A DNA stretch of 64,000 nt from JAICMB01 sp963838885 (GTDB lineage Bacteria > Acidobacteriota > Terriglobia > Bryobacterales > Bryobacteraceae). The notes below the pieces were generated by a model. It made no database searches. It had not been told where the DNA came from and saw only the letters and a list, made by a program, of their open reading frames with translations. The position numbers were made by a program, and so were the translations under genes. The stretch covers positions 62,001 through 126,000 of the forward strand of contig CAWITB010000006.1 in NCBI GenBank assembly GCA_963838885.1, read 5' to 3'. Below, one piece after another: positions 27,963 to 36,978 of the stretch (the stretch's first letter is position 1; the number at the start of each line of letters is the position of its first letter).

Positions 27963-30511
27963 TCTTTCTGCGCCTGATCAGTTGGCCATATATCCGCAAG
28001 CACTCGCTGCGATCGGCATTGACAGCACTGGGAATCGTGCTCGGCGTGGCGGTATTTGTCGGCATGCACACGGCGAATCAATCCGTGCTGTACGCCTTTC
28101 ATCAGACTGTCGACCGCATTGCGGGCGCGACGCAGCTTCAGATTACGAGCGGAGAAACGGGGTTCGACGAAGACGTGCTCGATCGCGTGCAGGGCGTGCC
28201 TGAGGTGCGCGTTGCCGTGCCGGTGATTGAGGCGGTCGCAAACACGGGCAAGCGAGGGGAGGGCAACCTCCTGATACTCGGCGTCGATATGACGGGCGAC
28301 CGCGGCCTGCGCGATTACGAGGTTCAAGGCGCTGATGAAGACGTAGTTGACGATCCGCTTGTTTTTCTCGCTCAGCCGGATTCCGTTATCGTGACGAGTA
28401 CGTTCGCGCGCGACAACAGACTGCGCGCCGGCAGTAAGCTTCCCATGAGCACCATGGAGGGTAAGAAGCTCTTCACGGTTCGCGGCATCATGAAATCCGG
28501 CGGTCTGGCGAGCGCGTTTGGCGGGAATCTCGCCGTGATGGACATTTACGCGGCCGAGAAAGTATTCGGACGCGGGCGCAAGTTCGACCGCATCGACCTG
28601 GCGGTGAAAGAAGGCGCGCGCGTCGAAGACGTTCAGAAAAAGCTGCAGGCGATGCTGGGGCCCGGCTTTCAAGTGGAGCAGCCGGCGGCGCGAAGCCAAC
28701 AGTTCGAAGCGATGTCGCGCGCCTATTCAATCTCGGCGGACATCACCAGCGCGTTCGCGCTATTCATCGGAATGTTCATCATCTACAACACGTTCCAGAT
28801 TGCGGTAGCGCAGCGGCGGCCGGAGATCGGGATTTTGCGCGCGCTGGGGGCCACGCGCACGCAGATCCGGGCGCTGTTTCTGGCTGAGGGCGCCATCGCG
28901 GGCCTGATCGGATCGGCCCTTGGCATTGCCGCCGGCATGCTGCTGGCGCGCGGCATGACGGCTTATATCGGCGGTCTGTTGGGCGAGGTTTACGGCATCG
29001 CGCAAAAGGCAGACGAAATCTCGGCGGACCCGCGGCTGTTGGGCGCGGCGCTGCTTTTGGGCGTCCTCACAAGTATCATCGCGGCTTGGATTCCGGCCCG
29101 CAACGCCGCGCGCGTCGATGCTGTGAATGCCCTACAGAAGGGCAAATATCAGCAGTTTGGAGCGGGTGAAAACCGCCTGCGCCGAATCATCGCCCTGGCG
29201 CTTGGAATGGCCTGCCTGGCGCTGGCCGTTTTTGGTCATTACAGGCCGTTGTTCTACGTCAGCGACGCGTTATCCGTGCTGGCGGCGCTGCTGCTCGCGC
29301 CAACGATGGCGATCTTGATCGCGCGGGCGTTGCGGCCGGCTCTGGGATGGCTGAGGCCGGTCGAAGGGAAGTTGGCCGCCGACAGTCTGCTCGAAGCGCC
29401 GCGGCGGATGTCGGGGGCGGTGGCCGCTCTGATGCTGTCTCTCGCCCTGGTAATTGCGCTCGGCGGGTTGGCGCGAGCCAGCTACGATTCCATAGGCGAC
29501 TGGATGAAGGTGGCCTTGAATCCGGACCTGTTCATCGCGCCTTCACAGAGCCTGACCGACCGCCATTTCCTGTTCCCTCTGTCGATGCTGGATCAATTGA
29601 AAGCGATTCCCGGGGTGGGCGAAGTCCAAGCAGTGCGCAGCGCGCGCATTCCGATCCGGGGCACCCCGGTAATGATGGTCGCGGTGGATCTCGCATCGCT
29701 CGAGAAACGCGCCACAGTACCGCCGGTGGCGGGCGACCCACAAACAATGTATCGGCTCACGGCGGAAGGCAAGGGCGTTCTGGTGTCGGAAAATTTTGCG
29801 GCGCTGCGCGGCTACAAGCTAGGCGACATGCTCGATCTCCCGGCGCCAGGCGGCGATGTGCGGCTGCCGATCGTGGGTATCGCGGTGGACTACTCGGACC
29901 AGCAGGGCAGCATCCTAATCGACCGCGGTGTGTACATGAAATACTGGCGCGACCCTACTGTGAACGTGTTTCGCGTCTATCTCGCGCCGGGCGCCTTGGA
30001 GGCGAACGTAAAGCGGGCGATTCTCGACCGCTTCGCGAACAATCGGCGCCTGTTCGTGCTAACCAACCGCGATGTCCGCGCGTTCATCACTAAGTTGACC
30101 GACCAGTGGTTCGGCATCACGTACATCCAGATCGCGGTGGCCGTGTTGGTGGCGATTTTGGGCATCGTGAATACGCTGACGGTGTCGATCACCGACCGGC
30201 GGCGCGAGCTTGGCGTCTTGCGGGCCGTGGGTGGAATGCGCAACCAGATCCGGCGCACGATCTGGCTCGAAGCGCTGACCATTGGGACTGTAGGCTTCCT
30301 ACTTGGCCTCGCGTTGGGCGCGGTGCAGCTTTATTACAGTCTCGGAATTTCAGCGCAAGATATCGCGGGCCTGCGGCTGCAGTACGAGTTCCCTAACCAG
30401 ATCGCGCTGCTGCTGCTGCCGGTGATTCTCGCGGCCGCGTTCATCTCGGCGTTGGGTCCGGCGGAATCGGCGGTCAGAGGATCGCTAGTGGAAGCTTTGG
30501 AATATGAATAG
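27959..30511 (+). CDS. FtsX-like ABC transporter permease, duplicated-domain type
   Basis: 850 aa. Two FtsX-type units are seen: periplasmic (MacB-like) domains after the first and central helices, TM groups near residues 265-400 with EIGILRALGATRTQIRALFLAEG, and near 715-850 with ELGVLRAVGGMRNQIRRTIWLE. This ten-helix layout is used for lipoprotein or mechanical ABC systems rather than for substrate import. It overlaps the ATPase gene by 4 bp and the LolA-like gene by 8 bp. Confidence 0.92.
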   Translation: MIFLRLISWPYIRKHSLRSALTALGIVLGVAVFVGMHTANQSVLYAFHQTVDRIAGATQLQITSGETGFDEDVLDRVQGVPEVRVAVPVIEAVANTGKRGEGNLLILGVDMTGDRGLRDYEVQGADEDVVDDPLVFLAQPDSVIVTSTFARDNRLRAGSKLPMSTMEGKKLFTVRGIMKSGGLASAFGGNLAVMDIYAAEKVFGRGRKFDRIDLAVKEGARVEDVQKKLQAMLGPGFQVEQPAARSQQFEAMSRAYSISADITSAFALFIGMFIIYNTFQIAVAQRRPEIGILRALGATRTQIRALFLAEGAIAGLIGSALGIAAGMLLARGMTAYIGGLLGEVYGIAQKADEISADPRLLGAALLLGVLTSIIAAWIPARNAARVDAVNALQKGKYQQFGAGENRLRRIIALALGMACLALAVFGHYRPLFYVSDALSVLAALLLAPTMAILIARALRPALGWLRPVEGKLAADSLLEAPRRMSGAVAALMLSLALVIALGGLARASYDSIGDWMKVALNPDLFIAPSQSLTDRHFLFPLSMLDQLKAIPGVGEVQAVRSARIPIRGTPVMMVAVDLASLEKRATVPPVAGDPQTMYRLTAEGKGVLVSENFAALRGYKLGDMLDLPAPGGDVRLPIVGIAVDYSDQQGSILIDRGVYMKYWRDPTVNVFRVYLAPGALEANVKRAILDRFANNRRLFVLTNRDVRAFITKLTDQWFGITYIQIAVAVLVAILGIVNTLTVSITDRRRELGVLRAVGGMRNQIRRTIWLEALTIGTVGFLLGLALGAVQLYYSLGISAQDIAGLRLQYEFPNQIALLLLPVILAAAFISALGPAESAVRGSLVEALEYE

Positions 30512-31253
30512 GCGCTTCTTCGCGGGGTTAATCGCCGCAATCACGATTGGGGCGGCGCAGGACGCTCGCCAGATCGTGGCGGAAGCCCAGAAGCGCGGCT
30601 TCTCGAAATCGGAACGCTACGAGGGCACGCTGCAGGTGATCAATTCGAAGCGGAAGGTGAGCACGAAACAGTGGATTTTCGAGCGGCTCGGCTCCTACGG
30701 CGAGAGCAAGGCGATTTTGCGCTTCACCGCGCCGCCGGAGGTGAAGGGCGTGGCGCTGCTGGTCATCAATCATCCTGACCGGGCATCGGACCAGTGGATG
30801 TGGATTCCGGCGGAGGAGCGCGACCGGCGCATTGCGTTGCAGGACCGCTCGACGCGATTCTTCGGAACGGACTTCAGCTTTGAGGACCTGGAGGAGCGCG
30901 ACGTCGGCCAGTACGATTACAAACTGCTTGGCGATGAGGCGGAAGCGGGCGCGGCGTGTTGGAAAATCGAGTCGCGTCCGAAGCAGTCGAAGTCGTCGCA
31001 GTACACTTCCTCCATTCTGTGGGTTCGCCAGGATAACTATGTCGTCGCCAGGATCGACAATTTCAACAAGGACCGGCTGATCCGGCGCATCACATACACG
31101 GATATTCAGAACCTCGATGATATCTGGACGCCTCGCGATATAGACGTCGTCGATGCAACGAAGAATAGCCGGACAGTCCTCAAGCTAGACAAGGTCGAAT
31201 ATAACGTGCCCATGAAGGAAGAGAACTTCACGCGTGACGCGCTGCGCCGTTAA
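30504..31253 (+). CDS. Outer-membrane lipoprotein-sorting (LolA-like) protein
   Basis: 249 aa with a signal peptide (MNRRFFAGLIAAITIGAAQ). The body reads as an 11-stranded half-barrel of the LolA/LolB-like sort: WIFERLGSYGESKAILRFT, MWIPAEERDRRIA, FGTDFSFEDLEERDVGQYDY and YVVARIDNFNKDRLIRR. COG2834-type proteins of this kind occur with MMPL or FtsX transporters and an outer-membrane protein. It probably carries a lipid or lipoprotein across the periplasm. It overlaps both neighbours. Confidence 0.85.
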   Translation: MNRRFFAGLIAAITIGAAQDARQIVAEAQKRGFSKSERYEGTLQVINSKRKVSTKQWIFERLGSYGESKAILRFTAPPEVKGVALLVINHPDRASDQWMWIPAEERDRRIALQDRSTRFFGTDFSFEDLEERDVGQYDYKLLGDEAEAGAACWKIESRPKQSKSSQYTSSILWVRQDNYVVARIDNFNKDRLIRRITYTDIQNLDDIWTPRDIDVVDATKNSRTVLKLDKVEYNVPMKEENFTRDALRR

Positions 31254-32478
31254 TGCGAGTGTGCTCGTCTGCGCGGTGTTTGCGGCCCATGCCCAAGCGC
31301 AGACGTTTTCAGAGCGCGGTTTCATCGAAACGAATCTGTCGCTTTACCCGCAAACGGCCCCGAACGACAGCGGGCACGCCGTGTTTGAGAATCTGCTGCG
31401 CTGGGAGCCATCGTGGACGCCGAAGCCCTGGCTGAAACTGAACGCCTCGTTCGATGCGCGCTTCGACACGCACGAGCAGGTGGAGCGCGCGCTACATCTC
31501 GATTGGCAGGACCGCTCGCTGCGCCGGCCAGCGCTCTCCATCCGCCGCCTCAGCGCGATATTGACGCACGGGAAATTTACGGCCGAGCTGGGAAAGCAAT
31601 TCGTGCGCTGGGGCAAGGCCGATCTTCTGAATCCCACGGACCGTTTCGCGCCGAAAGACTACCTGACCGTGGTCGATCCGGAAATCCTGGGCATCGGCGC
31701 CGCGCGCCTCACCTACGATAGCGGGTCGAATTCGTTCGATGCGGTGTGGCAACCGCGCTTTACGCCTAGCCGCACGCCGCTGCTGAACCAACGTTGGACA
31801 GTACTTCCTTCCGAGCTGAATGGCTTCGCTGTCGAGGACGAAGGCTCCGCGTTCCCGGGCCGCTCGTCCTTCGGAGCGCGCTGGAACCACGTGGGCGACG
31901 GTTACGAATTCTCGTTGAGCTATTTCGACGGATTCAATTATTTTCCACTGTTCGAAGGAAGTCTGGCGACGAGCGGCGCGCTTCCCGTGATTGATATCCG
32001 GCGTATCTATCCCGCTTTACGGTTATACGGCGGCGATGCCGCGGTCCCGCTGCGCTGGTTCACGGTGAAGACCGAAGCCGCCTGGTTCTCGTCGCCTACA
32101 CAACAGGAGGACGAATACGTTCTCTACGTTGTGCAGCTTGAACGGCAAATCGGCGAGCTTACATTGCTGGGCGGCTACGCCGGCGAGGTCGTAACGGCGC
32201 ACGCCAACTCCTCGCAGATATCTCCCGAACGTGGATTTGCGCGCGCATTTCTAGGCCGCGCGAGTTATCAGATCGATCCGAATCAGTCGTTGTCTTTGGA
32301 TATGGATGTGAGGCAGAACGGGCAGGGAAGCCTCTTGCGCCTGGAGTACTCGCGGCTTCTTGGGCAGCATTGGCGAGCAACGGCGGGTTTCCTATGGCTG
32401 CGGGGAGATGAGGGAGATTTCCTGGGCCAATATCATCGAAATTCATTCGGGATATTGGCCCTGCGATACAGCTTTTAG
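31234..32478 (+). CDS. Outer-membrane beta-barrel protein (DUF1302-like)
   Basis: 414 aa from GTG 31234, with a signal peptide ending HAQAQ and the mature start TFSERGFIETNLSLYPQ. Many alternating strands are seen (WRATAGFLWLRGDEGDF, HRNSFGILALRYSF), with a terminal phenylalanine as usual for barrels. It overlaps the LolA-like gene by 20 bp. In other bacteria, COG2834 proteins and DUF1302 barrels accompany exporters, so it may be the outer-membrane end of this pathway. The exact cargo is unknown. Confidence 0.75.
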   Translation: MTRCAVNASVLVCAVFAAHAQAQTFSERGFIETNLSLYPQTAPNDSGHAVFENLLRWEPSWTPKPWLKLNASFDARFDTHEQVERALHLDWQDRSLRRPALSIRRLSAILTHGKFTAELGKQFVRWGKADLLNPTDRFAPKDYLTVVDPEILGIGAARLTYDSGSNSFDAVWQPRFTPSRTPLLNQRWTVLPSELNGFAVEDEGSAFPGRSSFGARWNHVGDGYEFSLSYFDGFNYFPLFEGSLATSGALPVIDIRRIYPALRLYGGDAAVPLRWFTVKTEAAWFSSPTQQEDEYVLYVVQLERQIGELTLLGGYAGEVVTAHANSSQISPERGFARAFLGRASYQIDPNQSLSLDMDVRQNGQGSLLRLEYSRLLGQHWRATAGFLWLRGDEGDFLGQYHRNSFGILALRYSF

Positions 32479-32486
32479 CCGGAGTT

Positions 32487-33107
32487 TTAATCCCTGGGGA
32501 CCGTTTCTTCCTCCGGTTGCGGAACATGGATGCGTTCGCGGCCGCCCACCTTCTGACCACCCTGGACTCCTTCCGCGAACTCCTCGATTATTTTACGATT
32601 GAACGCGGGGATGTCATCGGGCTTGCGGCTGGTCACCAGACCGCTGTCGACTACAACCTCCTGATCCACCCAATCCACCCCGGCATTGCGCAGGTCGGTT
32701 TGAAGCGAGGGCCAGCTCGTCATGCGGCGCCCGCGCGCTACGCCCGCGTCGATCAACGTCCAGGGGCCATGGCAAATGGCGGCTACGGGCTTGCCCGCAT
32801 CGAAAAACGCGCGCACGAAATTGAGAACGTCTTCGTTGCGGCGCAGCTTGTCAGGACTCATGACGCCCCCCGGAAGCAACAGCGCATCGTAATCATCGGG
32901 CCGCGCTTCTTCGATCGACCTATCGACTGGGAACTCGTCGCCCCAGTCCTTCATCTTCCAGCCCTTCACCTTGCCCTTCACTGGCGAAACAATCTCGGTT
33001 TTCGCGCCCGCTTGTTCCAGGGCATTGCGTGGCTCCGTCATTTCCACCTGCTCGAAGCCGTTTTCGACGACAATTGCGACTTTATGATTTCTCAACTGGT
33101 CAGCCAT
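32487..33107 (-). CDS. DJ-1/PfpI-family protein (type 1 glutamine amidotransferase fold)
   Basis: 206 aa from the ATG at 33107; upstream reading frame to 33350 has no family support. The nucleophile elbow AAICHGPWTLIDAG holds the catalytic cysteine near residue 107. DALLLPGGVMSPDKLR and GFEQVEMTEPRNALEQAG fit the PfpI/YhbO subgroup, associated with glyoxalase or deglycase activity and stress resistance. It is cytoplasmic and convergent with the barrel gene, 8 bp apart. Confidence 0.93.
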   Translation of the reverse strand: MADQLRNHKVAIVVENGFEQVEMTEPRNALEQAGAKTEIVSPVKGKVKGWKMKDWGDEFPVDRSIEEARPDDYDALLLPGGVMSPDKLRRNEDVLNFVRAFFDAGKPVAAICHGPWTLIDAGVARGRRMTSWPSLQTDLRNAGVDWVDQEVVVDSGLVTSRKPDDIPAFNRKIIEEFAEGVQGGQKVGGRERIHVPQPEEETVPRD

Positions 33108-33184
33108 ATTTGATGCCTCAGCGGTTGGACGCTCGCTGGGCGGGCGCATTTCGGGGGATTGAGAGTAGGCTTTGACGTCGCCGC

Positions 33185-35602
33185 TTAGACGTCCAGGTTG
33201 CGGACGTCGAGAGCGTTCTCTTCGATGAATTTGCGGCGGCTCTCCACGTCCTCGCCCATCAGCGTCGAGAAAATCGTTTCGGTTTCGGTGAGGTCTTCGA
33301 GATTCACCTTCAGGAGCGTCCGCTTCTCGGGATTCATGGTGGTGTCCCAAAGCTGTTCGGCGTTCATTTCGCCGAGGCCTTTATAACGCTGGATGGAAAC
33401 CTCTCGCGTACCCTCGCCCTTGACGTGGTCGAGCAGAGCGCCCCAGTCGGGCTGAATCTCGTTTTTCCCATCGCGCGTGACGGTAAACGGCGCCTGATTG
33501 TTCTTGGCGGCCTGCTTGGCCATGGCGCGCAGGCGGCGGTATTCGGGCTGCATTGCCAGATCGATGCCGATGGCCCGCTCGGCGTTGGTCGGATCGCGAT
33601 AGATCACGCTCCAAGTGGAGTGCTCCTCGTCTCGCTCCAGTCGCGCCTCGATCTTGCGGTCCCGAAGAGCCTGTAAGACCGGCGCGACGTTCTGCTCTTC
33701 GCTGAAATCCTGCTTGGAATCGATGTGATAACCGACATTGGAGATCGCTTCCACGACGCGGCCATCGCGCAGGCGCCTCTCCAGGCGGCGGAAGATCTGC
33801 TGGAATTCATCGAGCGTCATCAGGAACGCCCGCAGCTCCGCCCCTTCGAGCTTCACGTGCGACGCCGTCTCGACCGACAGATTTTCGGTGGCGCGGCGCA
33901 GAATCTCGCGCGTAAACTCCTTGTCGTCTTTGATGTACTTTTCGGATTTGCCCTTCTTGATGCGGTATAGCGGCGGCTGCGCCACGAATACGTTCCCGCG
34001 CTTGATCAAATCCTGCATGTGCCGGAAGAAGAAGGTGAGCAGCAGCGTACGGATGTGCGCTCCATCAACGTCCGCGTCCGTCATGATGATGATTTTGTGA
34101 TAGCGGAGCCGCGCGGGATCGAAATCTTCTTTGCCGATGCCGGTGCCGATCGCCGTGATCATGTACCGGATTTCGTCGTGTCCCAGCATCTTGTCGTAAC
34201 GAGCTTTTTCGACGTTGAGAATTTTCCCTTTAAGCGGCAGGATCGCCTGAAATTTGCGGTCGCGGCCGGATTTTGCCGTGCCTCCGGCCGACTCGCCCTC
34301 GACCAAGTAGAGCTCGCAACGCTCGGGATCCTTTTCCTGACAATCGGAGAGTTTTCCGGGAAGCCCGCCGGAATCGAGCGCGCCCTTGCGCCGCGTCAGA
34401 TCGCGGGCCTTCCGCGCCGCTTCCCTGGCTCGCGCGGCGTCGATCGCTTTGCCCACGATCTTTTTCATCACGGCCGGGTTCTTGTCGAAAAACTCGCCCA
34501 GCTTCTCGTTCACGAACTGCACGACATTGCCCTGAATGTCGCTGTTCAGCTTCCCCTTGGTCTGTCCTTCAAATTGCGGCTGCGGCAGCTTGACGCTAAT
34601 CACTGCCGTTAAGCCTTCACGCACGTCGTCGCCGGTGAGGTTTTCCTTAACATCCTTAAAGAGGCCCGCGTCTTGCCCATACTTATTGATGGTTCGCGTC
34701 AGCGCGCTTCGAAACCCACTGAGATGCGACCCGCCATCAACGGTGTTGATGTTATTGGCGAAGCTGAAAAGATTCTCCGAGTAGCCGTCGTTATATTGCA
34801 GCGCCACTTCCATGGTCAGAATTCCGCCATTCAACGGACATTCGGCTTCGAAGTGGATGGGTTTGTCGTGCAGGACGCCCTTGCCCTTGTTGAGATGGCG
34901 GATAAACTCGGCAATGCCGCCGCTATAGTGAAACTCGTGCGATTTGGCCGGTTCCACGCGCTCATCGGTCAGCGAAATCGTCAGACCTTTGTTCAGGAAG
35001 GCAAGCTCGCGCAACCGCTGCGAGAGCGTATCGAAATTGAACTCGGTCGCGTCCATTACCGTTGCGTCCGGCTTGAACGTAATCTTGGTGCCGGTCTTCG
35101 TTCCCGCTTTGCCGGAGCGCGCAAGCGGCGCCTTCGGAACGCCCCGCTGGTATTCCTGCTCCCAGGTGAATTTTTCGCGCCAGATCTCCAGGCGTAGCCA
35201 TTCCGACAACGCGTTCACGCAACTGACGCCCACGCCATGAAGCCCGCCCGATACTTTATAGCTGTTCGAATCGAACTTGCCGCCGGCGTGCAGCTTCGTC
35301 AAGACCACCTGAGCGGCGGAAACGCCCTCTTCGGCGTGAATATCCACGGGGATGCCGCGGCCGTTGTCGACCACAGTCACGGAATTATCAATATGTATCG
35401 TGACTTCAACCCGGTCGCAGTAGCCGGCCAAGGCTTCGTCGACGGAGTTGTCGACGACCTCATAGACAAGGTGATGCAGCCCTGTTTCCATGGTGGACCC
35501 AATGTACATGGCCGGCCTGAGCCGGACGGCCTCGAGTCCTTCCAGAACCTTGATATTTCTCGAATCGTAGCTGTCGTGGGGCGCGATTTCGTTGGTAGCC
35601 AT
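33185..35602 (-). CDS. gyrB: DNA gyrase subunit B
   Basis: 805 aa from the ATG at 35602 (MATNEIAPHDSYDS). The GHKL ATPase motifs are seen: YEVVDNSVDEALAGYCD, VDNGRGIPVDIH and GGLHGVGVSCVNALS. The Toprim part has LVEGESAGGTAKSGRDR and MTDADVDGAHIRTLLL. It pairs with GyrA (not in the window) to introduce negative supercoils. It lies downstream of dnaN with a 30-bp gap, the classic origin order dnaA-dnaN-gyrB without recF. An insertion-like segment near residues 560-740 is usual in Gram-negative GyrB. Confidence 0.97.
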   Translation of the reverse strand: MATNEIAPHDSYDSRNIKVLEGLEAVRLRPAMYIGSTMETGLHHLVYEVVDNSVDEALAGYCDRVEVTIHIDNSVTVVDNGRGIPVDIHAEEGVSAAQVVLTKLHAGGKFDSNSYKVSGGLHGVGVSCVNALSEWLRLEIWREKFTWEQEYQRGVPKAPLARSGKAGTKTGTKITFKPDATVMDATEFNFDTLSQRLRELAFLNKGLTISLTDERVEPAKSHEFHYSGGIAEFIRHLNKGKGVLHDKPIHFEAECPLNGGILTMEVALQYNDGYSENLFSFANNINTVDGGSHLSGFRSALTRTINKYGQDAGLFKDVKENLTGDDVREGLTAVISVKLPQPQFEGQTKGKLNSDIQGNVVQFVNEKLGEFFDKNPAVMKKIVGKAIDAARAREAARKARDLTRRKGALDSGGLPGKLSDCQEKDPERCELYLVEGESAGGTAKSGRDRKFQAILPLKGKILNVEKARYDKMLGHDEIRYMITAIGTGIGKEDFDPARLRYHKIIIMTDADVDGAHIRTLLLTFFFRHMQDLIKRGNVFVAQPPLYRIKKGKSEKYIKDDKEFTREILRRATENLSVETASHVKLEGAELRAFLMTLDEFQQIFRRLERRLRDGRVVEAISNVGYHIDSKQDFSEEQNVAPVLQALRDRKIEARLERDEEHSTWSVIYRDPTNAERAIGIDLAMQPEYRRLRAMAKQAAKNNQAPFTVTRDGKNEIQPDWGALLDHVKGEGTREVSIQRYKGLGEMNAEQLWDTTMNPEKRTLLKVNLEDLTETETIFSTLMGEDVESRRKFIEENALDVRNLDV

Positions 35603-35632
35603 AAAAATCCTTTGTCTCCGGGCGTCCAATCG

Positions 35633-36748
35633 TCAAATGCGCATGGGCATTACAACGTAACGGTATTGATCTCCGTTCTCTTCCGCGCCCGGCCGCAGTT
35701 CCCCCGCGCTTTGAGCGTCGCGGAAATGGAATGTCACGCTGTCCTGCGGAACGGCTCTCAAGAATTCGAGAAGGTATTGCGCGTTGAATCCGATCTCGAC
35801 CGCATCGCCGGCATAATCCGCCGGAATGCTCTCTTCGCTCTCGCCGGTTTCCGAGAGTGAAGAATGGATCTTTACTTCGCCCGGCAGCACGCGGAAACGG
35901 ATCGCGCGGGAACGCTCGTCCGAAAATTGCGCGACGCGCTCGATGGCGCCCCGCACTTCATCGCGCTGCAATTCAATCGAGAAAGCGTGATCCTTCGGCA
36001 GGACGCGCTCAAAATCGGGAAAATTGCCGGTCAGCTTACGGCTAAGCAAAAGTCGCTCGCCCATGCGGAAAAACAGGTGATTCTCGTCGCCGGAGAACTG
36101 AATTGCCGCGTCTCCGGAGCTCTCGCCCGCGAGCTTCAGAATCTCGCCCATGGCTTTTCGCGGCAGCAAGGCGCGGTACGAGACCGTGAGGTCCGCAAAT
36201 TCCATGGCGTGTTCCACCATCGCCAGACGATGTCCATCGGTGGCGACCATGGTCAAACCGTTACTCTTCAGTATCAGCAACGCGCCATTCAAGGTGAAGC
36301 GCGATTCCTCGGCCGAGATTGAAAAAATCGTCTTGGCGATCATGGAGGCCAAAACCTTGACCGGGATCATGGCCAGAACCTCGGGCATTTCCGGCAGCTC
36401 CGGAAAGCTCTCGCGCGACATGCCCGCGATGCGCGTGCGGGAGCGGCCGCAAACGAGGCTGGCCCACTGGTTTTCTTGCAGCTTCACGTCCAAGTCGGCG
36501 TCTGGAAGCAGGCGCACATAATCGAGCAGACGCTTGGCCGGAATGGTGCTTGCGCCCTGTTTCTTGACGCGCGCCGGGCAGGAGCAGCGGATCCCAATCT
36601 CCAGGTCCGTGGCGGTCAGATTAATGCGGCCCTCTTCGGCCTCCAGCAGCACGTTGGACAGAATCGGGATGGTGGTCTTCTTCTCCACCACGCCTTGCGA
36701 AAGGTTCAATTCGCGTACGAGATCGGCCTTGGTAACTGTGAATTCCAT
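35633..36748 (-). CDS. dnaN: DNA polymerase III sliding clamp (beta)
   Basis: 371 aa from the ATG at 36748 (MEFTVTKADLVRELNLSQGV), the usual family start; an upstream ATG at 36790 is less likely. Three clamp domains are visible, with VEKKTTIPILSNVLLEA in domain 1, RFTLNGALLILKSNGLTMVA in domain 2 and the C-terminal RYVVMPMRI. It tethers replicative polymerase to DNA. It sits between dnaA and gyrB on the same strand. Confidence 0.97.
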   Translation of the reverse strand: MEFTVTKADLVRELNLSQGVVEKKTTIPILSNVLLEAEEGRINLTATDLEIGIRCSCPARVKKQGASTIPAKRLLDYVRLLPDADLDVKLQENQWASLVCGRSRTRIAGMSRESFPELPEMPEVLAMIPVKVLASMIAKTIFSISAEESRFTLNGALLILKSNGLTMVATDGHRLAMVEHAMEFADLTVSYRALLPRKAMGEILKLAGESSGDAAIQFSGDENHLFFRMGERLLLSRKLTGNFPDFERVLPKDHAFSIELQRDEVRGAIERVAQFSDERSRAIRFRVLPGEVKIHSSLSETGESEESIPADYAGDAVEIGFNAQYLLEFLRAVPQDSVTFHFRDAQSAGELRPGAEENGDQYRYVVMPMRI

Positions 36749-36978
36749 GGTGTTGGCGCTCCGGTGAGCCTTACCTGTTTCCGTGCTCATGCTCGGCTTC
36801 CTTGAGCCCTGGCGAAAATCGTTCCGGAGACGGAATCGCGCCCGGGCGTGAATTGGATGTTTTCTCTCTAAATTATACAAAACTCAGAAACTTTTCGCCA
36901 CTCGGAGGCACCTTCCGGGGTCTCCAAAAGGCCGCCGTCCGGCGCGGTCGGCACTGCTGTGGAAAGCTTCGAACAACG
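36749..36978. other. dnaA-dnaN intergenic region
   Basis: 230 bp, AT-rich near 36865-36900 (tctaaattatacaaaactc). A one-mismatch DnaA-box-like TGTGGAAAG lies at about 36957-36965. It probably holds the dnaN promoter and could be a second part of the origin. No gene is seen. Confidence 0.5.
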
